Shown here piece after piece: positions 1-8,782 of a DNA stretch of 12,619 nt (within the stretch, counting starts at the first letter, position 1; each line of letters opens with the position of its first letter). The translations under genes and the position numbers were made by a program. The notes beneath the pieces were generated by a model, which had not been told where the DNA came from, did not search any database, and saw only the letters and a list, made by a program, of their open reading frames with translations. This stretch comes from Lachnospiraceae bacterium (GTDB taxonomy: Bacteria; Bacillota; Clostridia; Lachnospirales; Lachnospiraceae), in assembly GCA_900759225.1 (NCBI GenBank), contig CAAEUM010000103.1:1-12619 (forward strand). The letters run 5' to 3'.

Positions 1-981
1 ACAACCGATCTGATAGGTACTGTAGAGCCGGCAGATATTGTGTACATATATCCGAAGGCAGGAGGCGATATCACAGCAGTCAATATTAAGGCCGGTGACC
101 GGGTGGAAGCAGGCCAGGTTATCTGCGAGATTGACACAAAGCAGGTAGACGCTTCCAGAAACACAATGGATACAGCTAAGATCGCCTGGGACGATGCCCA
201 GTCTACCTTAAACCGTATGGCTCCCCTTCACGCATCCGGTTTTGTATCTGACAAGGAATTTGAAGGCTATCAGACCAATGCGGAGGCAAAGCGCCTTCAG
301 TATGAATCTGCAAAGATCGCCTACGAAAACCAGATGGAATTCAGCCATGTAACAAGCCCTATCAGCGGACGTGTAGAGCAGTGCAATATGGAGGTCCATG
401 ATACGGTAGGCTCTTCCGTACAGCTTGCAGTCATTGCAGGAGATGCAGGAAACAACGTATCCTTTTATGTAACAGAGCGGATTAAGAACAACCTGGAACC
501 AGGGGATGCTATTACCCTTACAAAAGAGGGAACCCAGTATAAGGGCAGTGTAATTGAAGTAAGCAACATGGCAGATCAGTCTGTAGGCCTTTTCAAGATT
601 AAGGCTGCAGTTGAAAACGGCGATTCCATGGCTCCTGGAACGAAGGTAGAGCTGGAGGTACCTCTGGATGAGGCACTGGGAGCAATGCTGATCCCGGCAG
701 CAAGTGTATACTACAAGGGCGAAGACACCTACGTTTACACCTATGATGCAGCAGAAGGGATCATCCATGAGGTTCCGATCGAAACGGGTATTTTTGATGA
801 TGAGAATATGGTAGTGCTTTCAGGACTTGAGGCAGATGACCAGGTTGTAGTGACATGGACCTCTGAGCTTGCAGAGGGGACAAAAGTAACTGTGGCTGAG
901 GAAAATGCCCAGCCTGAGGCAGATGCAGAGAGCCAGGGCGAGACAGAGGCAGCTGGTGAATCCCAGAGCCAGGCACAGTAG
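1..981 (+). CDS. RND efflux membrane-fusion (HlyD/AcrA-type) adaptor, 5'-truncated by the window edge
   Basis: The reading frame is open from base 1 to the TAG at 979-981 (326 codons visible), so the start, signal peptide or lipobox and the first strand of the lipoyl domain lie upstream. What remains has the order of a periplasmic adaptor protein. The first half-lipoyl segment is at about residues 1-40 (counted from base 1). A long alpha-helical hairpin rich in Ala, Glu and Gln follows at about 45-110. The second half-lipoyl begins at SPISGRV (119-125), followed by beta-barrel and membrane-proximal segments. The last 27 or so residues are an acidic, Gln/Ser-rich low-complexity tail. Such adaptors hold and gate an RND pump. 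The pump gene starts 14 bp downstream, so the two are surely co-transcribed. Substrate cannot be told from sequence. The family call is secure; the exact subfamily is not. Confidence 0.9.
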   Translation, partial: TTDLIGTVEPADIVYIYPKAGGDITAVNIKAGDRVEAGQVICEIDTKQVDASRNTMDTAKIAWDDAQSTLNRMAPLHASGFVSDKEFEGYQTNAEAKRLQYESAKIAYENQMEFSHVTSPISGRVEQCNMEVHDTVGSSVQLAVIAGDAGNNVSFYVTERIKNNLEPGDAITLTKEGTQYKGSVIEVSNMADQSVGLFKIKAAVENGDSMAPGTKVELEVPLDEALGAMLIPAASVYYKGEDTYVYTYDAAEGIIHEVPIETGIFDDENMVVLSGLEADDQVVVTWTSELAEGTKVTVAEENAQPEADAESQGETEAAGESQSQAQ

Positions 982-995
982 AAGGAGGCAGAAAC

Positions 996-3900
996 ATGGG
1001 ATTAACAAAATTTGTCTTAAAAAGGCCTGTGACAACGGTCCTGTCCATCCTGTGCCTTGTAGTATTCGGCTTATCGTCCATATTTAAATCACCTTTGGAA
1101 TTGATGCCGGATATGAACATGTCCATGATGATCGTTCTGACCGTTTATCCGGGAGCCAATCCTGATGACGTCAGCGAGCTGGTTACAAAGCCCATTGAGG
1201 ACAGGACCAGTACACTGACGGGACTGAAGACCATATCCTCTACTTCCAGTGAAAACATGTCTGTTGTCATGCTGGAATATGAGTATGGAACCGATATGGA
1301 CGAATCCTATGACGATCTGAAGAAGCAGATGGATCTGGTAAAAACCCAGATTCCGGAGGATGTGGAAGATCCGGTCATTCTGGAGCTTAACAGCAGCATG
1401 AAGCCTAACATTACTCTGGCTGTAAGCCATGGTGATGATGATGATCTTTACAACTATGTGGACAATGTGCTGGCTCCGGAGTTTGAAAAGCTGGCTACCG
1501 CAGCTGAGGTAAATATTACCGGTGGTGTCCAGAAGCATATAAAGGTAGAGCTGATGCCGGAAAAGATGAGCCAGTACGGCGTTACCATGAACTCTATTGC
1601 AAATGATATTGCAGGGGCGGATCTGACCTATCCTGCGGGTGATGCAGATGTAGGCGACCAGAAGCTTTCTGTATCTACAGAGCAGCCATTTAAGTCGATC
1701 GAAAGCTTAAATGATGTTCCGTTAACTGTATCCGGCGACCATATTGTGTACTTAAGCGATGTGGCAAAGGTATACATGGGTGCAGATGAGGCAGAAAGTA
1801 TTGCCCGCTACCGTGCAGAAACAGGAACGTCTGAGGACATTGTGGCTGTTTCCATCAGTAAGCAGCAGGATGCAGCAACCATTGAGCTATCAAAGGATGT
1901 CCATAAATTAGTAGAGAAGCTGACAAGGCAGGACCCCACCTTAAAGATGACGGTGGTAGATGATGACAGGGATTCCATTATGTCCTCCTTAAGCTCTGTA
2001 TTTGAGACCATGATCCTTGCGATCATTATTTCCATGGCGATCATCTGGCTGTTCTTCGGCGATATGAAGGCATCCCTGATCGTCGGAAGCTCTATTCCTG
2101 TATCGATCCTGTCGTCACTGATCCTGATGCAGATGATGGGCTTCAGCTTAAACGTAATTACTCTGAGTGCCCTGGTCCTGGGTGTCGGCATGATGGTAGA
2201 TAACTCCACCGTTGTTCTGGAGAGCTGCTTCAGAGCTACAAAGGGAACGGGCTTTAATGAATTTGCAAAGGCGGCTCTTGACGGTACCGGAGTTGTATAT
2301 CAATCCGTTATCGGTTCTACGATCACTACCTGCGTTGTATTCCTTCCGCTGGCAATGCTTGGAGGAATGACCGGTGAGATGTTTAAGCCTCTGGGCTTTA
2401 CCATTGTATTCTGTATGGTTGCATCTCTGATTTCCGCGATCACGGTAGTACCGCTGTGTTATATGATCTACAAGCCGGTAGAAAAGGAAACAGCGCCTCT
2501 TTCAAGACCGGTAGAGCGGATGCAGGGAGCTTACCGTTCCATTATGCAGGTGCTTTTAAAGAAACGTAAGCTGGTTATGGCAACCTCTATTTTCCTGCTG
2601 CTGTTCTCCTTTGTAATTGCATCCTTCCTGCGCACAGAGCTGATGGCAGAGGATGACCAGGGAGAAATTTCCATTACAGCAGAGGTGAAGCCGGGCCTTC
2701 AGATCGAAAAGACGGATGCTATTATGAAACAGATTGAGGATGTTATTTCACAGCATCCGGATGTGGAATCCTATATGGCATTGGCAGGAAGCTCAGGCCT
2801 CAGTATGGGCTCTGACCCAAGCATTACGGTCTACTTAAAGGACGACCGGAAGATGGAAACCAAGGATGTGGTAAAGCAGTGGAAGAAGGAGCTTTCCTCC
2901 ATTACAGATACCAACATTACGGTAGAAGCATATTCTATGGTAAGCGCCATGATGGGCTCTGAGAATGATTACCAGGTAAACTTACAGAGTACCGATTATG
3001 ATGCATTAAAAGAAGTCAGCGATAAGATCGCAGAAGAGCTGAGCCTCCGTCCGGAGCTTACAAAGGTACACTCCTCTCTGGAAAACAGTGCCTCTGTTGT
3101 AAAGGTAACTGTAAATCCGATCAAGGCGAAGGCTGCAGGGCTTACCTCAGCCCAGATCGGCGGAACCTTAAACAATATGCTCAGCGGTGTTACACCTACG
3201 ACCATGGAGATTGACGGTGAGGATATTGATATTACCGTTGAGTATCCGGCAGACCGCTACAAGACCTTATCAGATATTGAGACCATCACCCTTCAGACAC
3301 CTACAGGCAGCTTTGTAGCCCTGACGGATGTGGCAGATATCCATTTTGCAGACAGCCCGGCTCAGATCGAGCGCCGCAGCAAGCAGTACCGCGCAACGAT
3401 CTCCGGTATTTACACAGAGAATTCCAATGAAAACTCACAGGCTGTCCTGTTAAAGGAGGTAGTCCTTCCAAATACAACAGAAACGGTTTCCATGGTTCAG
3501 AGTACCATGGACGAATCCATGGCAGAAGAGTTTACTGCGCTGTTCCAGGCTATTGCACTGGCGATCTTCCTGGTATTCGTAGTAATGGCAGCTCAGTTTG
3601 AATCGCCTAAGTTCTCTATCATGGTCATGACGACCATCCCATTCTGCCTGATCGGTGCCTTCGGCCTTCTCTGGCTGGTAGACAGTGCGATCAGCATGAC
3701 CTCCCTGCTGGGCTTCCTTATGCTGGTAGGTACGGTAGTAAATAACGGTATTCTTTATGTGGATACGGTCAACCAGTACCGCAGGGAGATGGATCTGAAC
3801 ACAGCCCTGATCGAGGCCGGTGCTACCAGGCTTCGTCCGATCCTGATGACAACCCTGACAACGGTTGTGTCCATGATACCGATGGCACTTGCAATGGGCG

Positions 3901-4043
3901 ACAGCGGTGCTACCACCCAGGGCCTTGCACTGGTAAATATTGGCGGACTTACAGCCTCCACAGTGCTTGCGCTTTTGATGCTTCCTGTTTACTACAGCCT
4001 GATGAACGGCGGCGGAAAGAAGCGGAAGCTTATAGCAGATTAA
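996..4043 (+). CDS. RND-family efflux transporter (AcrB/MdtB/SwrC-like), inner-membrane pump
   Basis: This encodes a 1015-residue proton-driven RND exporter, the usual length for the family. Its layout is the family's duplicated one. There is one TM helix near residues 11-31 and a large extracytoplasmic domain, then a TM bundle (about 335-500), a second extracytoplasmic domain, and a final TM bundle (about 850-1005). The N-terminal FP-D/YPG-type region is present as MPDMNMSMM then VYPGANPDDV. The TM4 proton-relay region reads MMVDN, with Asp402 followed by Asn403 where AcrB has two adjacent Asp. The C-terminal half has the conserved MLVGTVVNNGILYVD. AAGGAGG at 982-988, 7 bp before the ATG, supports this start. 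It is the last gene of the operon and is followed by a strong terminator. It is probably a multidrug, bile-salt or lipid-like exporter; the substrate is not inferable. No outer-membrane channel gene is visible here. Confidence 0.95.
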   Translation: MGLTKFVLKRPVTTVLSILCLVVFGLSSIFKSPLELMPDMNMSMMIVLTVYPGANPDDVSELVTKPIEDRTSTLTGLKTISSTSSENMSVVMLEYEYGTDMDESYDDLKKQMDLVKTQIPEDVEDPVILELNSSMKPNITLAVSHGDDDDLYNYVDNVLAPEFEKLATAAEVNITGGVQKHIKVELMPEKMSQYGVTMNSIANDIAGADLTYPAGDADVGDQKLSVSTEQPFKSIESLNDVPLTVSGDHIVYLSDVAKVYMGADEAESIARYRAETGTSEDIVAVSISKQQDAATIELSKDVHKLVEKLTRQDPTLKMTVVDDDRDSIMSSLSSVFETMILAIIISMAIIWLFFGDMKASLIVGSSIPVSILSSLILMQMMGFSLNVITLSALVLGVGMMVDNSTVVLESCFRATKGTGFNEFAKAALDGTGVVYQSVIGSTITTCVVFLPLAMLGGMTGEMFKPLGFTIVFCMVASLISAITVVPLCYMIYKPVEKETAPLSRPVERMQGAYRSIMQVLLKKRKLVMATSIFLLLFSFVIASFLRTELMAEDDQGEISITAEVKPGLQIEKTDAIMKQIEDVISQHPDVESYMALAGSSGLSMGSDPSITVYLKDDRKMETKDVVKQWKKELSSITDTNITVEAYSMVSAMMGSENDYQVNLQSTDYDALKEVSDKIAEELSLRPELTKVHSSLENSASVVKVTVNPIKAKAAGLTSAQIGGTLNNMLSGVTPTTMEIDGEDIDITVEYPADRYKTLSDIETITLQTPTGSFVALTDVADIHFADSPAQIERRSKQYRATISGIYTENSNENSQAVLLKEVVLPNTTETVSMVQSTMDESMAEEFTALFQAIALAIFLVFVVMAAQFESPKFSIMVMTTIPFCLIGAFGLLWLVDSAISMTSLLGFLMLVGTVVNNGILYVDTVNQYRREMDLNTALIEAGATRLRPILMTTLTTVVSMIPMALAMGDSGATTQGLALVNIGGLTASTVLALLMLPVYYSLMNGGGKKRKLIAD

Positions 4044-4073
4044 GAAAATCATCCATTATCGTATAATCCCTTT

Positions 4074-4129
4074 AAAAGCCGGAAAAAGCCAAACGTTTCA
4101 ACCGCTTTTTCCGGCTTTTTGGCTTTTTT
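4074..4129 (+). terminator. Intrinsic terminator of the RND efflux operon
   Basis: A perfect 16 bp inverted repeat pairs 4074-4089 with 4104-4119 around a 14-base loop (4090-4103). The 3' arm runs into TTTTT (4116-4120), and a second run of six T follows at 4124-4129. It starts 30 bases after the pump's stop codon. The loop itself contains the palindrome AAACGTTT. It separates the efflux operon from the atp operon. Confidence 0.93.
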
Positions 4130-4225
4130 GCAATGGGAAGCTTTTGTGCAATAGAGAATGCAGATGCAAAATAGACAAAAAATATGAAATTAAAGGAACA
4201 AAATTAGGATATTTCTGAAAACTAG

Positions 4226-4254
4226 TTGCTAAAAAGATGTTAATGGTCTATAAT
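4226..4254 (+). promoter_or_regulatory. Sigma-70/sigma-A type promoter of the atp operon
   Basis: The -35 TTGCTA (4226-4231) is separated by exactly 17 bp from a perfect -10 TATAAT (4249-4254). The sequence just upstream (about 4165-4225) is very A/T-rich, which could act as an UP element. Predicted transcription start is near 4261, giving a leader of roughly 50 bases before atpZ. It is the only good promoter seen ahead of the ten atp genes. A second TATAAT at 4281-4286 has no recognisable -35 partner. Confidence 0.8.
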
Positions 4255-4311
4255 CAACCTATATTTCCGGCAATTCCAGGTATAATGAAGAGATGGCGGG
4301 ATGAGGGGAGG

Positions 4312-4578
4312 ATGGAATTGAAGAACATGAATTATATTCTCAGGAACCTTTCGCTCCTGGGGCAGATGGGATTATCCTTTGCGGTTCCTCTTCTTCTGTG
4401 CCTGTTTTTATGCAGCTGGCTCATTCAGCGATTTTCACTGGGAAGCTGGATCTATATTCCAGGATTTTTCTTCGGCATGGGCGGTTCCTGTATGACGGCT
4501 TATAAGCTGTATCAGAGTATTATGAGCCGGGAAAAGAAAGAAAAAAGGGAGCGGGCCGCTTTTAATGAGCACAGGTAA
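4312..4578 (+). CDS. atpZ: AtpZ/AtpI-type small membrane protein, F1Fo ATP synthase assembly factor
   Basis: This 88-residue protein has two predicted TM helices (about 17-38 and 46-66) joined by a short loop containing SLGSWIYIPG. A strongly basic/charged tail (SREKKEKRER) follows. That is the shape of the AtpZ family (putative F0F1-ATPase subunit, PF09527 type), which sits first in many Firmicute atp operons and acts with AtpI in Fo/c-ring assembly. The frame is open further upstream to 4237, but that start lies inside the promoter and before the predicted transcript start, so it is rejected. ATG 4312 is chosen because GAGG at 4303-4306 lies 5 bases before it. TTG 4318 (6 bases after GGAGG), ATG 4327 and ATG 4285 remain possible. 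The gap to atpI is 18 bp. Confidence 0.8.
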   Translation: MELKNMNYILRNLSLLGQMGLSFAVPLLLCLFLCSWLIQRFSLGSWIYIPGFFFGMGGSCMTAYKLYQSIMSREKKEKRERAAFNEHR

Positions 4579-4596
4579 GGAAAGGGGCAGGACTTT

Positions 4597-5010
4597 ATGC
4601 AGATTCAGGCAGCAGTAAAAAAAGAAACAGGCCGGATCGCCGGAGGGACAATCGCCGGAGGCTGTATCATGCTTCTGGTATTTTTCGTTCTGCATCAGGT
4701 AAAGCCGGATGTGGTACCCTTTGATCACAGGGTAATTTTAGGCGCAGTATTAGGCTGTGCAGTAGCTGTTGGAAATTTCTTTTTTATGGGAATTACAGTA
4801 CAGAAGGTTGCTTCCACAACCGATGAGAAGGAGGCATACCGATATATGAGGGTAAGCTACCGTTACCGCACCCTGTCCCAGCTTGTATGGGCGGTGCTGG
4901 CGCTGGTGCTTCCTATATTTAACGGCGCAGCAGGAATTATTCCTCTTTTTCTTCCCAGCATGGTGATCAAGCTTTTAAACCTTGGGGGGATGATAAACGC
5001 GAAATCATAA
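4597..5010 (+). CDS. atpI: ATP synthase subunit I (AtpI), c-ring assembly protein
   Basis: This 137-residue hydrophobic protein has four predicted TM helices (about 14-34, 45-66, 91-109, 111-130). A polar central loop (VASTTDEKEAYRYMRVSYRYR) contains many Tyr and Arg. Length, topology and position between atpZ and atpB fit AtpI. In Na+-type enzymes such as that of Acetobacterium woodii, AtpI is known to be needed for assembling the c ring, which suits the Na+-type c subunit encoded here. AtpI proteins diverge strongly, so the call rests mainly on topology and context. AAGGAAAGGGG at about 4577-4587 serves as ribosome binding site. It lies 24 bp before atpB. Confidence 0.82.
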   Translation: MQIQAAVKKETGRIAGGTIAGGCIMLLVFFVLHQVKPDVVPFDHRVILGAVLGCAVAVGNFFFMGITVQKVASTTDEKEAYRYMRVSYRYRTLSQLVWAVLALVLPIFNGAAGIIPLFLPSMVIKLLNLGGMINAKS

Positions 5011-5034
5011 GAGAAAGGAGATGAAGGTGAGAAT

Positions 5035-5796
5035 ATGGAGTTTGATGTTTCAGGTGCGGCCGTCTATTTTACCATACCCACAGGGATTCCCATTCTTGGA
5101 GATATCCAGATTACGGATACGATCCTTGTAAGCTGGCTGGTTATGGCTCTGATCACAGGGCTGTGCATCTGGCTTACCAGGGACCTGAAGGTAGAGAATA
5201 TCTCAAAGAGGCAGGCAGTAGCAGAGATGCTGGTGGAGCAGGCAACAAAGCTGGTAAGGAATAACACCGGCGGCACAAAGTTTGATAAGATGATTCCCTT
5301 TGTGGCTGCATTGTTTATAACCAGTGTTGTGTCAAACCTTATAAGCCTTGTAGGTCTTAGAAGCCCTACGGCAGACCTTTCCACTGAGGCGGCCTGGGCA
5401 GTTGTGGTGTTCATTCTGATCACATCCAACAAGATCAAGGCAGGCGGTTTCCTTGGTTATCTGAAGGGCTTTACGCAGCCGATCCCGGTGCTTACCCCCT
5501 TTAACGTACTTTCCGAGCTGGCAACGCCGATCAGTATGGCCTGCCGTCATTTTGGAAATATCCTTTCAGGCGTGGTGATCAACGGACTTATTTATGCAGC
5601 CTTAGCTGTGGCTTCCTCAGCGCTGCTTGGATGGCTTCCGGGCGCAGTGGGAGATGTGCTGGCATGCATCCCGATTCTGGATGTTGGTATACCAGCTATT
5701 TTATCCGTTTATTTTGATTGGTTCTCCGGCTTTATGCAGGCGTTTATTTTCAGTATGCTTACGATCATGTATATTGCAAATGCAGCGGAGGGCTGA
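5035..5796 (+). CDS. atpB: F1Fo ATP synthase subunit a
   Basis: Subunit a (253 residues) forms the two ion half-channels next to the c ring. Predicted TM helices lie near residues 30-48, 86-108, 116-132, 172-198 and 222-250, plus others that are less clear. The key stator arginine is Arg171 in PISMACRHFGN, which corresponds to the essential Arg210 of E. coli. Glu161 sits ten residues before it. The residue after the Arg is His172, where many relatives have a hydrophobic one. The TPFNVLSELATPIS segment is typical of bacterial subunit a. The start is supported by AAAGGAG (5014-5020). The N-terminus has no obvious cleavable signal. It is followed by a 39 bp U-rich gap and then atpE. The identification is firm; ion choice must be read together with subunit c. 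Confidence 0.96.
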   Translation: MEFDVSGAAVYFTIPTGIPILGDIQITDTILVSWLVMALITGLCIWLTRDLKVENISKRQAVAEMLVEQATKLVRNNTGGTKFDKMIPFVAALFITSVVSNLISLVGLRSPTADLSTEAAWAVVVFILITSNKIKAGGFLGYLKGFTQPIPVLTPFNVLSELATPISMACRHFGNILSGVVINGLIYAALAVASSALLGWLPGAVGDVLACIPILDVGIPAILSVYFDWFSGFMQAFIFSMLTIMYIANAAEG

Positions 5797-5803
5797 ACTG
5801 TTA

Positions 5804-6117
<314 letters not shown>

Positions 6118-6165
6118 TTAAAAGGCAGAAGGAATGGACATATCCACAGACAGGAGGATGGAGAA

Positions 6166-6672
6166 ATGCGAGAAACGCAGGAACTGATAGCGATTGTACC
6201 GTGGACCTTCATTGCGCAGATCTGCAACCTTTTTATCCAGATATACCTGATCAAGCGTTTTCTGTTTAAGCCGATCAATGCAATTATCGAAAAGCGCAAG
6301 GCGCTGGCAGATGCAGAGATTGAAGAAGCAAAGAAGGCGCGTCAGGAGGCAGAAGGGCTGAAATCAGATTATGAGGCCCATATGGCAGAGGCCAAGGCCC
6401 AGGCAGCTTCCATTATCCAGAATGCCCAGAAGGATGCGGCTGCTCGCAGCGAGGCTATGATCAATGAGGCAGCTGCCCATGCAGCAGGAATTAAGTCCAA
6501 GGCCGAGGCTAACATTATCCAGGAAAAGAAAAAGGCAGTCAATGACATTAAGAATGAGATTGGCGGCATTGCAATGGATATTGCAGGCAAGGTGATCGAG
6601 CGGGAAATCGACGAAAATGACCACAAAAAACTTATTGACGAGTTTATTGAGAATGTAGGTGAGGCATCATGA
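6166..6672 (+). CDS. atpF: F1Fo ATP synthase subunit b
   Basis: Subunit b (168 residues) is the peripheral stalk that ties subunit a to delta and alpha. One N-terminal TM helix (about residues 9-32) is followed by a conserved junction, LFKPINAIIEKRK. A long, highly charged Ala/Glu/Lys coiled-coil helix runs from about 40 to 150. A C-terminal segment, ending [19 protein letters not shown], is expected to contact delta. Length and design are normal for the family, where the dimer is the working form. AGGAGG (6152-6157) lies 8 bases before the ATG. The stop codon overlaps the start of atpH by 4 bp (ATGA), indicating translational coupling between the two stalk genes. Confidence 0.96.
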   Translation: MRETQELIAIVPWTFIAQICNLFIQIYLIKRFLFKPINAIIEKRKALADAEIEEAKKARQEAEGLKSDYEAHMAEAKAQAASIIQNAQKDAAARSEAMINEAAAHAAGIKSKAEANIIQEKKKAVNDIKNEIGGIAMDIAGKVIEREIDENDHKKLIDEFIENVGEAS

Positions 6673-7208
6673 CGAAAACTGCCAAGCTCTATGGAGGCAG
6701 TCTTTATGACCTGGCAGCCGATGAGAAGCTTACAGATGTAATGCTTGGACAGCTGGAAGAGGTAAAGGGGATCCTTGATGAAAATCCGGAGTATCTCCGT
6801 CTTCTGGCAGAGCCTTCTATCCCGAAAGCAGAGCGTATAGAGCTCCTTGATAAGGCTTTTGGGGGAGAGGTGGCGCCGTATCTTCTCAATTTTCTGAAAA
6901 TCTTATGTGAAAATGGGATGCTGGGTGAGTTTAAGGGCTGCTGCCAGGAATTTAAGGCCCGCTATAATGAGGCGCACAATATTGCAGAGGCAGTGGTTGT
7001 CAGTGCAGTGCCTTTAAGCGGTGAGCAGGCCCAGGCATTAAAGGAGAGGCTGGAAGGCCTCAGCAAAAAAACGATCGTTCTTACACAGAAAGTGGACAGC
7101 CGCGTCATTGGCGGCCTGAAGGTAGAGCTGGAAGGCATACAGCTTGACGGCACTGCTCAGGGAAGACTGGGGGCACTGCGTAAGAAAGTGTCAGAAATCA
7201 TCGTATAA
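6669..7208 (+). CDS. atpH: F1Fo ATP synthase subunit delta (OSCP-type)
   Basis: Subunit delta (179 residues) caps the F1 head and joins it to the b stalk. The N-terminal helical domain (about 1-105) has the usual YGGSLYDLA start and the [18 protein letters not shown] segment. The C-terminal domain has the conserved signature [14 protein letters not shown] followed by [16 protein letters not shown] (about 141-174). The start codon overlaps the atpF stop, with AGGTGAGG at 6657-6664 as ribosome binding site. The length equals the family norm. No anomaly was seen apart from an adjacent cysteine pair in KGCCQEF. The gap to atpA is 14 bp. Confidence 0.95.
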   Translation: MTKTAKLYGGSLYDLAADEKLTDVMLGQLEEVKGILDENPEYLRLLAEPSIPKAERIELLDKAFGGEVAPYLLNFLKILCENGMLGEFKGCCQEFKARYNEAHNIAEAVVVSAVPLSGEQAQALKERLEGLSKKTIVLTQKVDSRVIGGLKVELEGIQLDGTAQGRLGALRKKVSEIIV

Positions 7209-7222
7209 AGGATGTGAATGGA

Positions 7223-8743
7223 ATGCAATTAAAAACCGAAGAAATATCCAAGGTCATCCGAAGCCAGATTAAATATTACCAGAACGCCATCCAGCAGAGC
7301 GAAACAGGAACTGTGCTCCTGGTAGGCGACGGCATTGCCAGAGCCAGCGGGCTTACAAACTGCATGGCAGGCGAGCTTCTGGAATTTGAGGACGGCACCT
7401 TCGGAATGGCCCAGAACCTGGAGGAAAACAGTGTTTCTATTGTACTGTTCGGCTCCGACCAGGGAATCAGTGAAGGACAGACTGTAAAGCGCACAGGAAA
7501 GGTTGTATCTGTACCTGTGGGCGAGGCAATGATAGGAAGAGTTGTAAATGCGATCGGCCAGCCGATCGACGGCGCAGGCCCCATTGAGACGACAGAGTTC
7601 CGCCCGGTGGAGACACAGGCTCCGGGGATCTGCGACAGACAGCCGGTAAAGGAACCCTTACAGACCGGAATCAAGGCCATCGACTCTATGATCCCGATCG
7701 GAAGAGGCCAGCGTGAGCTGATCATCGGTGACCGCCAGACCGGAAAAACTACCATTGCGACCGATACCATCTTAAACCAGAAGGGGAAGGATGTTATCTG
7801 TATTTATGTAGCGATCGGACAGAAGCGCTCCACCGTTGCAAACCTGGTAGCAGAGCTGACAGAGGGCGGGGCAATGGATTACACCATTGTAGTCACCGCA
7901 ACTGCTTCCGAGGCAAGCCCGCTGCAGTACATTGCGCCTTATTCAGGCTGTGCAATGGGCGAGTACTTTATGAATCAGGGAAATCATGTACTCATTGTCT
8001 ATGATGACTTGAGCAAGCATGCTGTGGCATACAGGGCACTTTCCCTGCTGATCCGCCGTCCTCCGGGGCGTGAGGCTTATTCGGGAGATGTATTCTATCT
8101 CCATTCACGTCTTCTGGAGCGTGCTGCAAAGCTGTCAGATGAAAAGGGAGGCGGCTCCTTAACTGCCCTTCCGATCATTGAGACCCAGGCAGGCGACGTG
8201 TCTGCATATATTCCTACCAACGTCATCTCTATTACAGACGGACAGATCTTCCTGGAGACAGAGTTGTTCCATTCCGGCATCATGCCGGCTGTAAACCCGG
8301 GTATCTCTGTTTCGCGAGTTGGAGGAAATGCTCAGATCAAGGCAATGAAGAAGGTAGCCGGAACCTTGAAGCTGGTTTATTCCCAGTACAGGGAGCTGCA
8401 GAGCTTTGCGCAGTTTGGTTCTGACCTGGATGCAGATACAAAGGCCCGTCTTGCACAGGGTGAGCGCATTGTGGAGGTATTAAAGCAGGGAAGAAGCCTT
8501 CCTGTTCCTGTTGAGAAGCAGGTTGCCATCCTCTATGCAGTTGTAAAGGGTATTTTATCCAGAGTTGAGGTGGGGGATATCCAGGAGTATGAGCAGGGAC
8601 TTTACACCTTCCTTGATGGTGATGGGAACGGGCTGGCTGCAATGGAGGCCATCCGGAATACAGGTAAGCTGGAGGGTGAATCGGAAGAGAAGCTGAAAGC
8701 AGCCCTTGAAGATTACACAGACCGGTTCTTAAAGGCGAAATAA
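7223..8743 (+). CDS. atpA: F1Fo ATP synthase subunit alpha
   Basis: Alpha (506 residues) is the regulatory, non-catalytic nucleotide-binding subunit of the F1 hexamer. The beta-barrel domain occupies about residues 1-95. The Walker A P-loop is GDRQTGKT (169-176), with the Gln typical of alpha. The Walker B region is [16 protein letters not shown]. The [24 protein letters not shown] signature is intact. The arginine that reaches into the catalytic site is Arg365 in [10 protein letters not shown], matching Arg376 of E. coli. The region between the P-loop and this arginine is about 11 residues shorter than in E. coli. I chose ATG 7223, 10 bases after AAAGGA (7207-7212). The in-frame GTG at 7214 would leave almost no spacing. 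Identification is unambiguous. Confidence 0.97.
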   Translation: MQLKTEEISKVIRSQIKYYQNAIQQSETGTVLLVGDGIARASGLTNCMAGELLEFEDGTFGMAQNLEENSVSIVLFGSDQGISEGQTVKRTGKVVSVPVGEAMIGRVVNAIGQPIDGAGPIETTEFRPVETQAPGICDRQPVKEPLQTGIKAIDSMIPIGRGQRELIIGDRQTGKTTIATDTILNQKGKDVICIYVAIGQKRSTVANLVAELTEGGAMDYTIVVTATASEASPLQYIAPYSGCAMGEYFMNQGNHVLIVYDDLSKHAVAYRALSLLIRRPPGREAYSGDVFYLHSRLLERAAKLSDEKGGGSLTALPIIETQAGDVSAYIPTNVISITDGQIFLETELFHSGIMPAVNPGISVSRVGGNAQIKAMKKVAGTLKLVYSQYRELQSFAQFGSDLDADTKARLAQGERIVEVLKQGRSLPVPVEKQVAILYAVVKGILSRVEVGDIQEYEQGLYTFLDGDGNGLAAMEAIRNTGKLEGESEEKLKAALEDYTDRFLKAK

Positions 8744-8782
8744 GCCAATCCCGACAATCACAGACAGAAGGAGGAAAAGCCC

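Noticed and set aside
1090..1150. Met-rich stretch of the RND pump (MPDMNMSMM) as a sign of a Cu/Ag (CusA-type) metal exporter
   Set aside because: It lies in the conserved FPD/YPG region where Met is common in Gram-positive RND pumps. The CusA methionine relay is elsewhere, and no metal-binding neighbour is seen.
4131..4162. Imperfect direct repeat GCAATgGgAA / GCAATaGagAA as an operator
   Set aside because: Only a short, imperfect repeat in A/T-rich DNA about 70-95 bases before the promoter. No dyad symmetry or known regulator site.
4281..4286. Second TATAAT as an independent promoter
   Set aside because: No -35-like hexamer occurs 16-18 bp upstream (CCTATA at the right distance) and no TGn precedes it. 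The 4226-4254 promoter is far better.
4255..4311. Riboswitch or attenuator in the atp leader
   Set aside because: The predicted leader is only about 50 bases with no stable hairpin or T run, too short for a known riboswitch class.
7214..7222. GTG 7214 as start of atpA
   Set aside because: It would leave about 1 base after the AAAGGA ribosome binding site. ATG 7223 has normal spacing and gives the usual N-terminus for alpha.
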